Source: Bacillota bacterium (GTDB lineage: Bacteria > Eremiobacterota > SpSt-956 > JAKJGF01). From it: a stretch of 6,429 nt of DNA. Below are positions 1 through 5,319 of this stretch, piece after piece. How positions within the stretch are numbered: the first letter of the stretch is position 1; each line of letters starts with the position of its first letter. The DNA lies in assembly GCA_029555925.1 (NCBI GenBank), contig JAKPQU010000253.1, positions 1-6,429 of the forward strand. Direction: 5' to 3'. The notes beneath the pieces are model-generated. The model did no database searches. It saw only the letters and a list, made by a program, of their open reading frames with translations, and was not told the DNA's origin. The position numbers and the translations under genes are program-made.

Positions 1-16
1 ATTAATCCTTTTTATG

Positions 17-25
17 TGTTATAAT
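17..25 (+). promoter_or_regulatory. Candidate extended -10 promoter element for the first operon
   Basis: TGT followed by TATAAT (20-25) matches an extended -10 element (TGnTATAAT). The -35 position would fall off the left edge of the window. Transcription would start near position 32, leaving a leader of about 177 nt that contains the inverted heptad repeats before the first gene. No better promoter was found between here and position 209. Confidence 0.45.
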
Positions 26-85
26 AATTTGAGATTGATTATTTAGATTTATAGTTAGTTTCTAATTATCTATAAATAATGACCT

Positions 86-155
86 CGTAATGTGTAAAGC
101 TTAATGTGTCATGCGCATGGATTGAATCCGTCACACGTTACGCGTTACACATTAC
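86..155. repeat. Inverted pair of degenerate heptad repeats upstream of the first gene
   Basis: The right block (about 128-155) reads as units close to CGTCACA, CGTTACG, CGTTACA and CATTAC. The left block (86-115) carries the same 7-bp periodicity on the opposite strand. The outer 11 bp match perfectly: GTAATGTGTAA at 87-97 against TTACACATTAC at 145-155. The inner part matches imperfectly, so transcribed RNA could fold into a long hairpin with a loop near 115-127. The blocks belong to the same CGTNACG family found at 2633, 2694 and 5235. The role is unknown; a leader structure or a decayed repeat insertion are both possible. Confidence 0.7.
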
Positions 156-208
156 TGGAGCATATATTTATTATTTATACTCACTTCAGTAGATAAAATG
201 GTGATGTT

Positions 209-1852
209 ATGAAAAAAATTTATATTATGTTTATAATAGTATTATTTATTATCTCCCTGATTATCTCTGTAGATGCAAGAGTGGGAGGTGGAAATAGATA
301 CAGCAGCGGCAGAAAAAGCAGTGGCGGATATAAAAGCAGCGGAGGATATAAAAGTAGCGGAGGATATAAGAGCAGTGGAGGATATAGCGGAGGAGGATAT
401 AAAAGCAGCACCAAATTCAGTGGAGGCCGTACTCAATACAAAAGTTCTTATCAGGCATCTTCCGGAGGTAATTACGATCCTGATAGTGGAAAGTATATTT
501 TTATTATTATATTGATAGCTGCTATTATAGGCATATTTAAATATATAACAGATAACAGTCAATCATCCTTTTCTTTTTATAATACAGGTTATTCTTCTCC
601 TGAAGCATATACTCCTCAGAAACCTTATATGCCATATCAGCCATTTACTCCTGTGAGATCTTATAATTCCGGCAGAGGAACCCCTGTTTCCCATCAGATA
701 AAAATTTATAAACTGAAGGATCCAAATTTTTCACGACCTCTTTTCCTTGATTTTGTACAGGTTCTTTATACAAAGTTTCAGATTGCAAGAGGTGATAAAT
801 CCTGGAAGGGACTTATGCCATATGTAAGTAATGGAGTGATTAATTCTTTAAGAGCCCTTCCTGATAAGGTAGAAGATGTTATAATAGGTGCAATCGATAT
901 CATTTCTATAGAGAGTCTCTTTGATACGGATAAAATAACAGTTCAATTCGAAGCGAATTATAGTGAACATAAAAAGGGCGTTTTAGGTACATCTTCACAG
1001 ATATATTATGCAAAAGAAAGATGGATTTTTCAGCGAAAAAAGGGAGTCTTATCGAAAGGTCCTGAAGATATATCTTCACTCCACTGCCCCTCATGTGGAA
1101 GTCCTGTAGAACTCAGGAAAGACGGCACATGTTCCTATTGTGATCACGTAGTTACAAAAGGAGATTTTCACTGGCTTGTATCAAATATTACATTGCTGGA
1201 AAAATGCCTGAGGCCCCCTGTTGAAATAGGAGGAGACGGCATTGAAGAAGGTACTGATTTACCTGATGTAGTAGATGGAAATCTTCAGGCAGAAAAAAGA
1301 GCATTTCTCATGCGGTATCCGAATTTTGTCCCTGCCGATTTTGCTTCTAAAGTGAGAAGTACCTTTATAAAACTCCAGCATGCCTGGTCTACATGTAACT
1401 GGGAAGAAGCAAGGCCTCTTGAAACAGATTGTCTGTTTTCAATGCATAAATACTGGATGGACAGGTATAAGGCAGAAGGTATAAGAAACTGCCTTGAAGA
1501 TATAACCATAATGACGATTACTACGGTAAAGATTGAACGTGATGCTTTTTATGAGACTATTACAGTAAGAATTAAAGCGGTTATGAAAGATTATACCCTG
1601 GATAAACATGGAAAGGTAATAGACGGAGACAGGAGACAGACCAGACGTTTTTCCGAATACTGGACCTTTATAAGAAGAGCAGGTTTTTCCGGAGATACGA
1701 AGAAAAAGAAAGAAGATGCCTGTCCTAACTGTGGAGGAGATTTACATATAAACATGGCAGGTATATGCGATTACTGCGGAAGTAAGATAACTTCAGGCAA
1801 TTTTGACTGGATTCTTTCTACAATAGAACAGGATGAATCTTATGAAGGATAA
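209..1852 (+). CDS. Membrane-anchored Tim44-like protein with two zinc ribbons (duplicated module)
   Basis: I recognise a Tim44-like-domain protein of the bacterial zinc-ribbon type (547 aa); its precise function is unknown. Residues 1-23 form a signal peptide or N-terminal anchor ending near SVDA. Residues 32-87 are Gly/Ser/Tyr/Lys-rich, with a hexapeptide SSGGYK repeated. A transmembrane helix spans about 96-113, followed by a Pro/Tyr-rich linker (about 128-160). Two modules come next, each a Tim44-like alpha/beta domain (about 172-285 and 370-492) followed by a zinc ribbon. The ribbon cysteines are C293/C296/C308/C311 and C505/C508/C520/C523, both C-x2-C-x11-C-x2-C. Each ribbon is followed by a similar segment (TKGDFHWLVSNI and TSGNFDWILSTI), and both modules open with a PNF motif, so this is an internal duplication. 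Tim44-like domains bind membranes or serve as assembly scaffolds. The start at 209 gives the signal peptide and has GGTGA 4 nt upstream. It is followed after 19 nt by the beta-repeat gene, probably in one operon. Confidence 0.85.
   Translation: MKKIYIMFIIVLFIISLIISVDARVGGGNRYSSGRKSSGGYKSSGGYKSSGGYKSSGGYSGGGYKSSTKFSGGRTQYKSSYQASSGGNYDPDSGKYIFIIILIAAIIGIFKYITDNSQSSFSFYNTGYSSPEAYTPQKPYMPYQPFTPVRSYNSGRGTPVSHQIKIYKLKDPNFSRPLFLDFVQVLYTKFQIARGDKSWKGLMPYVSNGVINSLRALPDKVEDVIIGAIDIISIESLFDTDKITVQFEANYSEHKKGVLGTSSQIYYAKERWIFQRKKGVLSKGPEDISSLHCPSCGSPVELRKDGTCSYCDHVVTKGDFHWLVSNITLLEKCLRPPVEIGGDGIEEGTDLPDVVDGNLQAEKRAFLMRYPNFVPADFASKVRSTFIKLQHAWSTCNWEEARPLETDCLFSMHKYWMDRYKAEGIRNCLEDITIMTITTVKIERDAFYETITVRIKAVMKDYTLDKHGKVIDGDRRQTRRFSEYWTFIRRAGFSGDTKKKKEDACPNCGGDLHINMAGICDYCGSKITSGNFDWILSTIEQDESYEG
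317..409 (+). repeat. In-frame 18-bp tandem repeat encoding SSGGYK
   Basis: Codons for Ser-Ser-Gly-Gly-Tyr-Lys repeat with an 18-bp period through residues 37-67 of the Tim44-like protein. The copies differ at synonymous sites (AGC/AGT, GGA/GGC, AAA/AAG), and one SGG variant breaks the phase. The result is a flexible low-complexity segment between the signal peptide and the transmembrane helix. Copy number may vary between strains by slippage. Confidence 0.85.
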
Positions 1853-1871
1853 ATATGATTAGGAGGCTTAT

Positions 1872-2306
1872 ATGAATAAATTAAAAATTTTTTTCTTATT
1901 ATTTCTCATTTGTTTAACGTCAGCCCTATCTGCAAAAAATTCCGTTACCGGTAAAAGGATTTATATTCAGGACAGTTCTTACAGAGTTATAGCCTATATA
2001 GAATCGGACGGAACAGTTCTGAATGGTTCCAATTCAATTATCGGCTATATAAATTCCGATGGCTCTGTACTTAATTCTTCTTATTCCTCCATTGGATATA
2101 TTCAATCTGACGGAAGGCTTTTAAATTCTTCCTATTCCTGTGCCGGCTATATAAATAATGACGGAACACTTCTCGATTCTTCTTATTCCGTGAAGGCTTA
2201 TATCAGAAATAATTATGTCCTTGATAGTTCTAACAGAACCCTTCTTTATTTCGATACGCCTGTTTCAAAAAAAGTGATAGCAGCTTTTTTTATGTTTTTT
2301 TATTAA
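1872..2306 (+). CDS. Small secreted beta-repeat protein (5-fold beta-flower-like)
   Basis: This 144-aa protein has a clear signal peptide (residues 1-21, ending SALSA). Its body is one repeated unit of 17 residues, consensus GYIxSDGxxLNSSYSxI. The repeat is marked by aromatic residues at Y42, Y59, Y76, Y93 and Y110, with a last shorter step to Y126, and by DG turns at 46-47, 63-64, 80-81 and 97-98. A half unit at 28-38 (IYIQDSSYRV) and the final LLYFD could close a ring by strand pairing. This agrees with the beta-flower folds known from small bacterial proteins, where each repeat is a short hairpin. The C-terminus (about 134-144) is hydrophobic, which is odd for a soluble exported protein; it may contact the membrane. 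A strong AGGAGG site (1861-1866) lies 5 nt before the ATG. The protein probably works with its upstream neighbour in the envelope. The ligand and role are unknown. Confidence 0.8.
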   Translation: MNKLKIFFLLFLICLTSALSAKNSVTGKRIYIQDSSYRVIAYIESDGTVLNGSNSIIGYINSDGSVLNSSYSSIGYIQSDGRLLNSSYSCAGYINNDGTLLDSSYSVKAYIRNNYVLDSSNRTLLYFDTPVSKKVIAAFFMFFY

Positions 2307-2309
2307 AGT

Positions 2310-2447
2310 AAAAAACTTGCAAGTTTGAAAAACTTAATTTTCGCGCTCTACCATTGAGCTACTCCCCGGAGATGTCGGGGAGGCAGGATTCGAACCTGCA
2401 ACATCGGCATCCATAGTGCATGTAAGTTTTTCATGTTATAGCAAGTT
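2310..2447 (-). ncRNA. Candidate circularly permuted tRNA or two-piece tRNA-like RNA
   Basis: Read on the minus strand, the tRNA parts occur in swapped order. A T arm (stem GCAGG 2399-2395 with CCTGC 2387-2383, loop TTCGAAT) leads into the 3' acceptor strand CTCCCCG (2382-2376). A linker ACATCTC (2375-2369) follows, then the 5' acceptor strand CGGGGAG (2368-2362), T8 and A9, and a D arm (GCTC 2359-2356 with GAGC 2348-2345, loop AATGGTA). All 7 acceptor pairs are Watson-Crick. T8-A14, G18/G19, T54-A58, C56, G53-C61, A15-T48 and G26/A44 are canonical with a 5-nt variable loop. C1-G72 with A73 recalls tRNA-Pro, but the anticodon arm is not normal. Only C27G28 and C42G43 pair. Beyond them the ends of the RNA pair instead: 2327-2336 with 2423-2432 (10 bp) and 2310-2320 with 2441-2451 (11 bp). 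CCA is not encoded (ACA follows G72). The predicted start is near 2447 and a T6 run ends it at 2310. It has its own promoter. A tmRNA is unlikely because the D arm is that of a true tRNA. A decayed tandem tRNA is the main alternative. Confidence 0.72.
2313..2326. terminator. Palindrome and T-run at the 3' end of the tRNA-like RNA
   Basis: AAACTTGCAAGTTT is a perfect 14-bp palindrome, followed on the minus strand by further T residues (T6 at 2315-2310). GCAAG before the T-run also pairs with the predicted 5' end of the RNA (CTTGC, 2445-2441). The whole folded RNA could therefore act as the stem of an intrinsic terminator. On the plus strand the same long stem ends in T8 (2446-2453) and could stop transcription from the beta-repeat gene. 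No conventional short hairpin terminator is seen here. Confidence 0.45.
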
Positions 2448-2467
2448 TTTTTTATCATAACATGAAA
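2429..2467. promoter_or_regulatory. Dyad centred on the start of the tRNA-like RNA (possible operator)
   Basis: TTTCATGTTAT (2429-2439) and ATAACATGAAA (2457-2467) are perfect 11-bp inverted repeats separated by 17 bp. Their centre, 2448, coincides with the predicted transcription start, and the upstream arm overlaps the -10. Because one arm lies upstream of the start, it cannot form an RNA hairpin in the transcript. A DNA-binding dyad is the simpler reading. The regulator is unknown. Confidence 0.5.
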
Positions 2468-2482
2468 TTTATTTATTGTCAA
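2454..2482 (-). promoter_or_regulatory. Consensus sigma70 promoter for the tRNA-like RNA
   Basis: On the minus strand the -35 is TTGACA (2482-2477), a perfect match. The spacer is 17 bp (2476-2460). The -10 is TATGAT (2459-2454), one mismatch from TATAAT. Transcription would start at about 2448-2446, where the RNA's 5' complementary arm begins. There is no open reading frame downstream on this strand, so the promoter must serve an RNA gene. Confidence 0.8.
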
Positions 2483-2489
2483 TAAATAA
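2469..2489. promoter_or_regulatory. 21-bp palindrome covering the -35 box (possible operator)
   Basis: TTATTTATTG (2469-2478) and CAATAAATAA (2480-2489) are perfect inverted arms around a single central base at 2479. The centre of the palindrome is the TTGACA -35 box (2477-2482). A repressor bound here would block polymerase. AT-rich palindromes can occur by chance in such DNA, so this is tentative. Confidence 0.5.
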
Positions 2490-2575
2490 TTAGGTAGAGG
2501 AAAACTTTTATTACATGCTTATGTTCAGGTCGGTAATATTTTATGAAAATAAATGCAATTTTTCCCTGTCTGTTA

Positions 2576-2581
2576 TATAAT
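2576..2581 (+). promoter_or_regulatory. Possible -10 box for the deacetylase operon
   Basis: A perfect TATAAT lies about 150 nt before the deacetylase start. The -35 region at 16-17 bp spacing is poor (TGCAAT or ATGCAA), so this is weak. A promoter is expected somewhere in this gap, because the upstream RNA gene runs the other way. Confidence 0.3.
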
Positions 2582-2613
2582 ATATGTTATTTATTGTTTC
2601 GGTCGCAGAGAAG

Positions 2614-2669
2614 TATGAGAATCTGTTCCTCCCGTCACGCGTTACGCGTTACGCGTTACGATTCTCATA
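2614..2669. repeat. Heptad repeat block flanked by a 9-bp inverted repeat
   Basis: Positions 2633-2660 hold four perfect-phase 7-bp units: CGTCACG once and CGTTACG three times. The block is preceded by TTCCTCC (2626-2632), the same flank seen on the other strand at the block near 5235. TATGAGAAT (2614-2622) and ATTCTCATA (2661-2669) are perfect inverted repeats that bracket the block. It lies in the leader of the deacetylase operon, upstream of the likely true start codon. Confidence 0.85.
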
Positions 2670-2693
2670 TAAACCAGTTACAGATAATCCCAG

Positions 2694-2714
2694 CGTCATG
2701 CGTCACGGGTCACG
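2694..2714. repeat. Second heptad repeat block before the deacetylase gene
   Basis: Three units in phase: CGTCATG, CGTCACG and GGTCACG. They have the same orientation as the block at 2633-2660 and end 6 nt before the AGGAG ribosome binding site of the deacetylase. The block is more degenerate than its neighbour. Confidence 0.75.
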
Positions 2715-2720
2715 AAATAA

Positions 2721-2725
2721 AGGAG
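2721..2725 (+). promoter_or_regulatory. Ribosome binding site fixing a TTG start
   Basis: AGGAG is spaced 8 nt from TTG at 2734, the start that produces a normal signal peptide (MLKLLFLIVFFMSFF). The upstream ATG at 2584 has no clear site and would put a repeat-encoded segment before the secretion signal. Confidence 0.7.
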
Positions 2726-2733
2726 TGATAATT

Positions 2734-4086
2734 TTGCTGAAACTATTATTTTTAATTGTTTTTTTTATGTCTTTTTTTCTGCCAGCCACTGGCTCTGATA
2801 TAACGTTTCCTTCAGTGCCTCTTGATTCTCATGATCGTATTCTCATCTTTGCTCCCCATCCCGATGATGAAACAGTCGGTACAGGAGGTCTTATTCAGCA
2901 GGCTCTTGAGAAGAACATACCTGTTCATATAGTTTTCCTCACAAACGGAGATTTTAACGAGTGGTCTTTCATGATTTACCGGGAAAGACCTGTAATAAAA
3001 CGTGAAGCTGTTCTTAAAATGGGAGAAATTCGACATGATGAAGCAGTAAAAGCATGTGATGTTCTTGGCGTTTCCGAGAATAATCTTACCTTCCTGGGGT
3101 ATCCAGATTACGGAACACAGGAAATATGGTGCAGACACTGGAATGAAGCTCCTCCTTATGAAAGTTTTCTTACAGGTGCGAAAGAAGTGCCTTACAGCAA
3201 TTCCTTCAGACCCGGTGCTCCTTATAAAGGCGAAGAGATCCTTAAAGATATAAAAAAAATCATTAAAGATTTTAAAGCTACAAAGATTTTTGTTACCCAT
3301 GGCGCCGACAACCATCCCGATCACAGGGCTTTTTATCTTTTTGCACGGTTGTCTCTCATGGAACTTGGTATGGACATACCTGTTTATCCCTATCTGGTAC
3401 ACTATAATAAATGGCCTGATCCCAGGAAATACAGGCCTGAAGAGTTTCTTTATCCTCCTGACTCTCTTGCGGACAGAGCAGAGTGGAAACAGCTTCTTCT
3501 ATCTTCTCCTGTGTTATCATTAAAGGTAAAAGCCCTGAAGGAGCATAAGACTCAGTACGAGGCAAATACTGATTATCTTCTCTCTTTTATGAGGCCAGAC
3601 GAACTTTTCGGAGACATGCCTTTTATAGATATAAGAGATGAAACACAACGGGATCTTGGTGAATGTAAAGAACCTTCTCTGCCGGAACAATTACTTGATA
3701 AAGAAAAAGATTTCTTTACTGATATGGAAAAACTTTCTGTGAAGATAGACGGAAAAAATCTTTTCTTCTCCGCCAGGCTGTCAAGACCTCTTGCAGAAGC
3801 AGTGGATTTAAGTGTATATCTCCTGGGATACAGACATAACATAGATTTTTCTCTTATGCCGAAGATACGCATAAAATTTACCCCTCTCGGTTATAAAGTA
3901 TATGACGGATACAGTAAACTTCCGAAAGATACTCTGACGGTAAAAAAAGATATTAAAGATGTAATTATTTCGATACCTCTCGACGTTCTCGGTGATCCTC
4001 AAAAAATTTTCATTGCTGCAGAAACATATCTTGCCGGAGTGCCGCTGGATACGTCTCCGTGGAGAATAATAGTTATAAAGGACTGA
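2734..4086 (+). CDS. Secreted PIG-L/LmbE-type zinc deacetylase with C-terminal beta domain
   Basis: This is a PIG-L superfamily N-deacetylase, a family that removes acetyl groups from GlcNAc-type substrates; its own substrate is unknown. With a TTG start at 2734 it has 450 aa and a signal peptide (about 1-20, ending LPATG), so it acts outside the cytoplasm. The catalytic domain spans about 34-290. It carries the APHPDDE motif (40-46; by analogy with MshB, H42 and D45 bind zinc and D44 is the base), RHDEA at 100-104, LGYPD at 121-125, and HGADNHPDH (189-197; H194 catalytic, H197 zinc). A separate beta-rich domain of about 110 residues (about 335-450) may bind carbohydrate. The open frame extends upstream to an ATG at 2584, but that part translates the heptad repeats, while AGGAG (2721-2725) lies 8 nt before the TTG. 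The methyltransferase gene follows after 14 nt, which suggests co-transcription, although the functions look unrelated. Confidence 0.88.
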   Translation: MLKLLFLIVFFMSFFLPATGSDITFPSVPLDSHDRILIFAPHPDDETVGTGGLIQQALEKNIPVHIVFLTNGDFNEWSFMIYRERPVIKREAVLKMGEIRHDEAVKACDVLGVSENNLTFLGYPDYGTQEIWCRHWNEAPPYESFLTGAKEVPYSNSFRPGAPYKGEEILKDIKKIIKDFKATKIFVTHGADNHPDHRAFYLFARLSLMELGMDIPVYPYLVHYNKWPDPRKYRPEEFLYPPDSLADRAEWKQLLLSSPVLSLKVKALKEHKTQYEANTDYLLSFMRPDELFGDMPFIDIRDETQRDLGECKEPSLPEQLLDKEKDFFTDMEKLSVKIDGKNLFFSARLSRPLAEAVDLSVYLLGYRHNIDFSLMPKIRIKFTPLGYKVYDGYSKLPKDTLTVKKDIKDVIISIPLDVLGDPQKIFIAAETYLAGVPLDTSPWRIIVIKD

Positions 4087-4100
4087 AAGGATGTATGTAA

Positions 4101-5246
4101 TTGAATCCTCTTATTAAATGGCCGGGAGGAAAAAGAAGAGAGTATAAATATATAGATACTCTTGTACCTGCCTGTACCAGATATATAGAACCGTTTTTTG
4201 GCGGAGGTGCCATTTTTTTTCATTTACGGCCCGAATTTTCCCTGATAAATGATATTTCTAAAGATTTAATATATTTCTATACCTTTATTAAATCCGGCAA
4301 TAAGGATTTTAAGAAAGCTATCTTTCAATATGAACACCACTGGAGAACTCTCTCAGACTATATAAATTTCTTATATGATAAAATTCAAAAAAATTATATG
4401 GAATACAGAACTGACACCTTTGACAAAAATATTTTAACTGCTGCTGTCAATGATGTCTTAGATGCCGGCAAAGATCTTTTTAATAAATTATTCGATGAAA
4501 AATTTACTCTGAGTAACGGTGAATTACTGAAAGAGATAAGAGAGAATTTACTTGATAAACTGGAAAGAATGAAAGAACTGGAAATAAAAAGTCAGTCACG
4601 TTTATCTGAAAAAGACCTGAGAGATAATATAGAAACAGGATTCAGAAGCGGTTTTTACATGCATTTCAGAAATATCTATAATGACATTATTCTAAACAGA
4701 AATCATTCAGCGAAACTTACTGGAGAAGAAAAGACGGCAAATTTTTATTTTATAAGAGAATACTGTTACGGCTCCATGTTCCGGTATAATTCGAAGGGTG
4801 AATTTAATATTCCTTACGGAGGCATTGCCTATAATAAAAAGAATTTTAAGAAAAAGGTAGATAATCTCTTCAGTCCTGATGTGATTGCATTATTCCGTAA
4901 TACGGAAATTTACAATCTTGATTTTCAGGAATTTTTCACTCTCGTAAAGCCGGGAAAAGAAGATTTTATCTTTCTTGACCCTCCCTATGACAGTGATTTC
5001 TCCGATTATGAAAGCAGATGTTTCAGCCGGTCCGACCAGGAAAGACTGGCAGATTTTTTATACACTGCTTCGGCAAAATTTATTCTCATAATAAAAGATA
5101 CTCCTTTTATTTATGACCTTTACAGCGGCAGAAAAGGCATAAAAATATTAAATTTCGACAAGCAATATACTTATAATGTAAGGGGAAGAAACGACAGAGA
5201 TGTTAATCATCTTATAATTACAAATATTCTGGAGCGTGACGCGTAA
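4101..5246 (+). CDS. D12-class DNA adenine-N6 methyltransferase with enlarged insert
   Basis: This protein transfers a methyl group from S-adenosylmethionine to adenine N6 in DNA. It has the Dam/D12 motif set in order: KWPGGK (6-11), PFFGGGA (31-37, AdoMet binding), ND at 50-51, FRYNSKGEFNIPYGG (227-241), LDF at 273-275, catalytic DPPY (293-296), and RGRNDRDVNHLIITN near the end. At 381 aa it is about 100 longer than typical Dam proteins. The extra length is a charged, mostly helical segment at about 70-215, where the target-recognition region lies, so specificity cannot be inferred. The TTG start at 4101 gives the usual N-terminus NPLIKWPGGK and has AAAGG 10 nt upstream; an ATG at 4091 is out of frame. 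The last codons and the stop (ERDA-stop) lie inside a heptad repeat block, so the C-terminus has been altered or trimmed by the repeat. No restriction enzyme is adjacent. It could be an orphan methyltransferase or part of a defence unit with the WYL gene. Confidence 0.92.
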   Translation: MNPLIKWPGGKRREYKYIDTLVPACTRYIEPFFGGGAIFFHLRPEFSLINDISKDLIYFYTFIKSGNKDFKKAIFQYEHHWRTLSDYINFLYDKIQKNYMEYRTDTFDKNILTAAVNDVLDAGKDLFNKLFDEKFTLSNGELLKEIRENLLDKLERMKELEIKSQSRLSEKDLRDNIETGFRSGFYMHFRNIYNDIILNRNHSAKLTGEEKTANFYFIREYCYGSMFRYNSKGEFNIPYGGIAYNKKNFKKKVDNLFSPDVIALFRNTEIYNLDFQEFFTLVKPGKEDFIFLDPPYDSDFSDYESRCFSRSDQERLADFLYTASAKFILIIKDTPFIYDLYSGRKGIKILNFDKQYTYNVRGRNDRDVNHLIITNILERDA

Positions 5247-5262
5247 CGCGTGACGCGTGACG
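5235..5262. repeat. Heptad repeat block overlapping the methyltransferase stop
   Basis: Four units in phase: CGTGACG, CGTAACG, CGTGACG and CGTGACG. These are the reverse complement of the CGTCACG/CGTTACG units at 2633. The flank GGAGGAA that follows is the reverse complement of the TTCCTCC that precedes the other block, so the same element lies here in the opposite orientation. The TAA stop of the methyltransferase (5244-5246) is inside the second unit. A short GGAG/CTCC hairpin (5263-5276) and GGGC/GCCC (5287-5297) follow before the WYL gene. Confidence 0.85.
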
Positions 5263-5319
5263 GGAGGAATAGCTCCTGACCTGATGGGGCATGGCCCTTA
5301 GAATTAAGAAAGGAATTTT

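Noticed and set aside
29..55. TTGAGA and TATAGT as a promoter for the first gene
   Set aside because: The 15-bp spacing and weak boxes make it poorer than the extended -10 at 17-25.
220..562. Antisense and alternate-frame ORFs over the Gly/Ser repeat
   Set aside because: They are by-products of the periodic codons; the compositions are low-complexity and there are no ribosome sites.
2341..2420. Ordinary tRNA gene on either strand
   Set aside because: T loop and D loop are both canonical only on the minus strand, and there the T arm precedes the D arm. No standard anticodon arm or CCA joins them in normal order.
2303..2460. tmRNA, including a short tag-like frame (GCA AGT TTT TTA CTT TAA, 2320-2303)
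   Set aside because: The D arm has a true 4-bp tRNA stem, which tmRNA lacks. There is no tag ending of the usual kind, and the region runs straight into the 3' end of a gene.
2307..2460. MITE-type mobile element with the pairing ends as terminal inverted repeats
   Set aside because: No target-site duplication is visible. The paired ends coincide with a predicted transcript start and T-run end, which fits an RNA gene better. Not fully excluded.
2633..2714. CRISPR array
   Set aside because: The units are 7 bp, head-to-tail, with no spacers and no cas genes.
2543..2728. Small ORF of 61 aa on the plus strand
   Set aside because: It translates the heptad repeats, overlaps the deacetylase leader and lacks a ribosome site.
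2812..3402. 196-aa minus-strand ORF inside the deacetylase gene
   Set aside because: It is a shadow of a strongly conserved gene, with no recognisable domain and no ribosome site.
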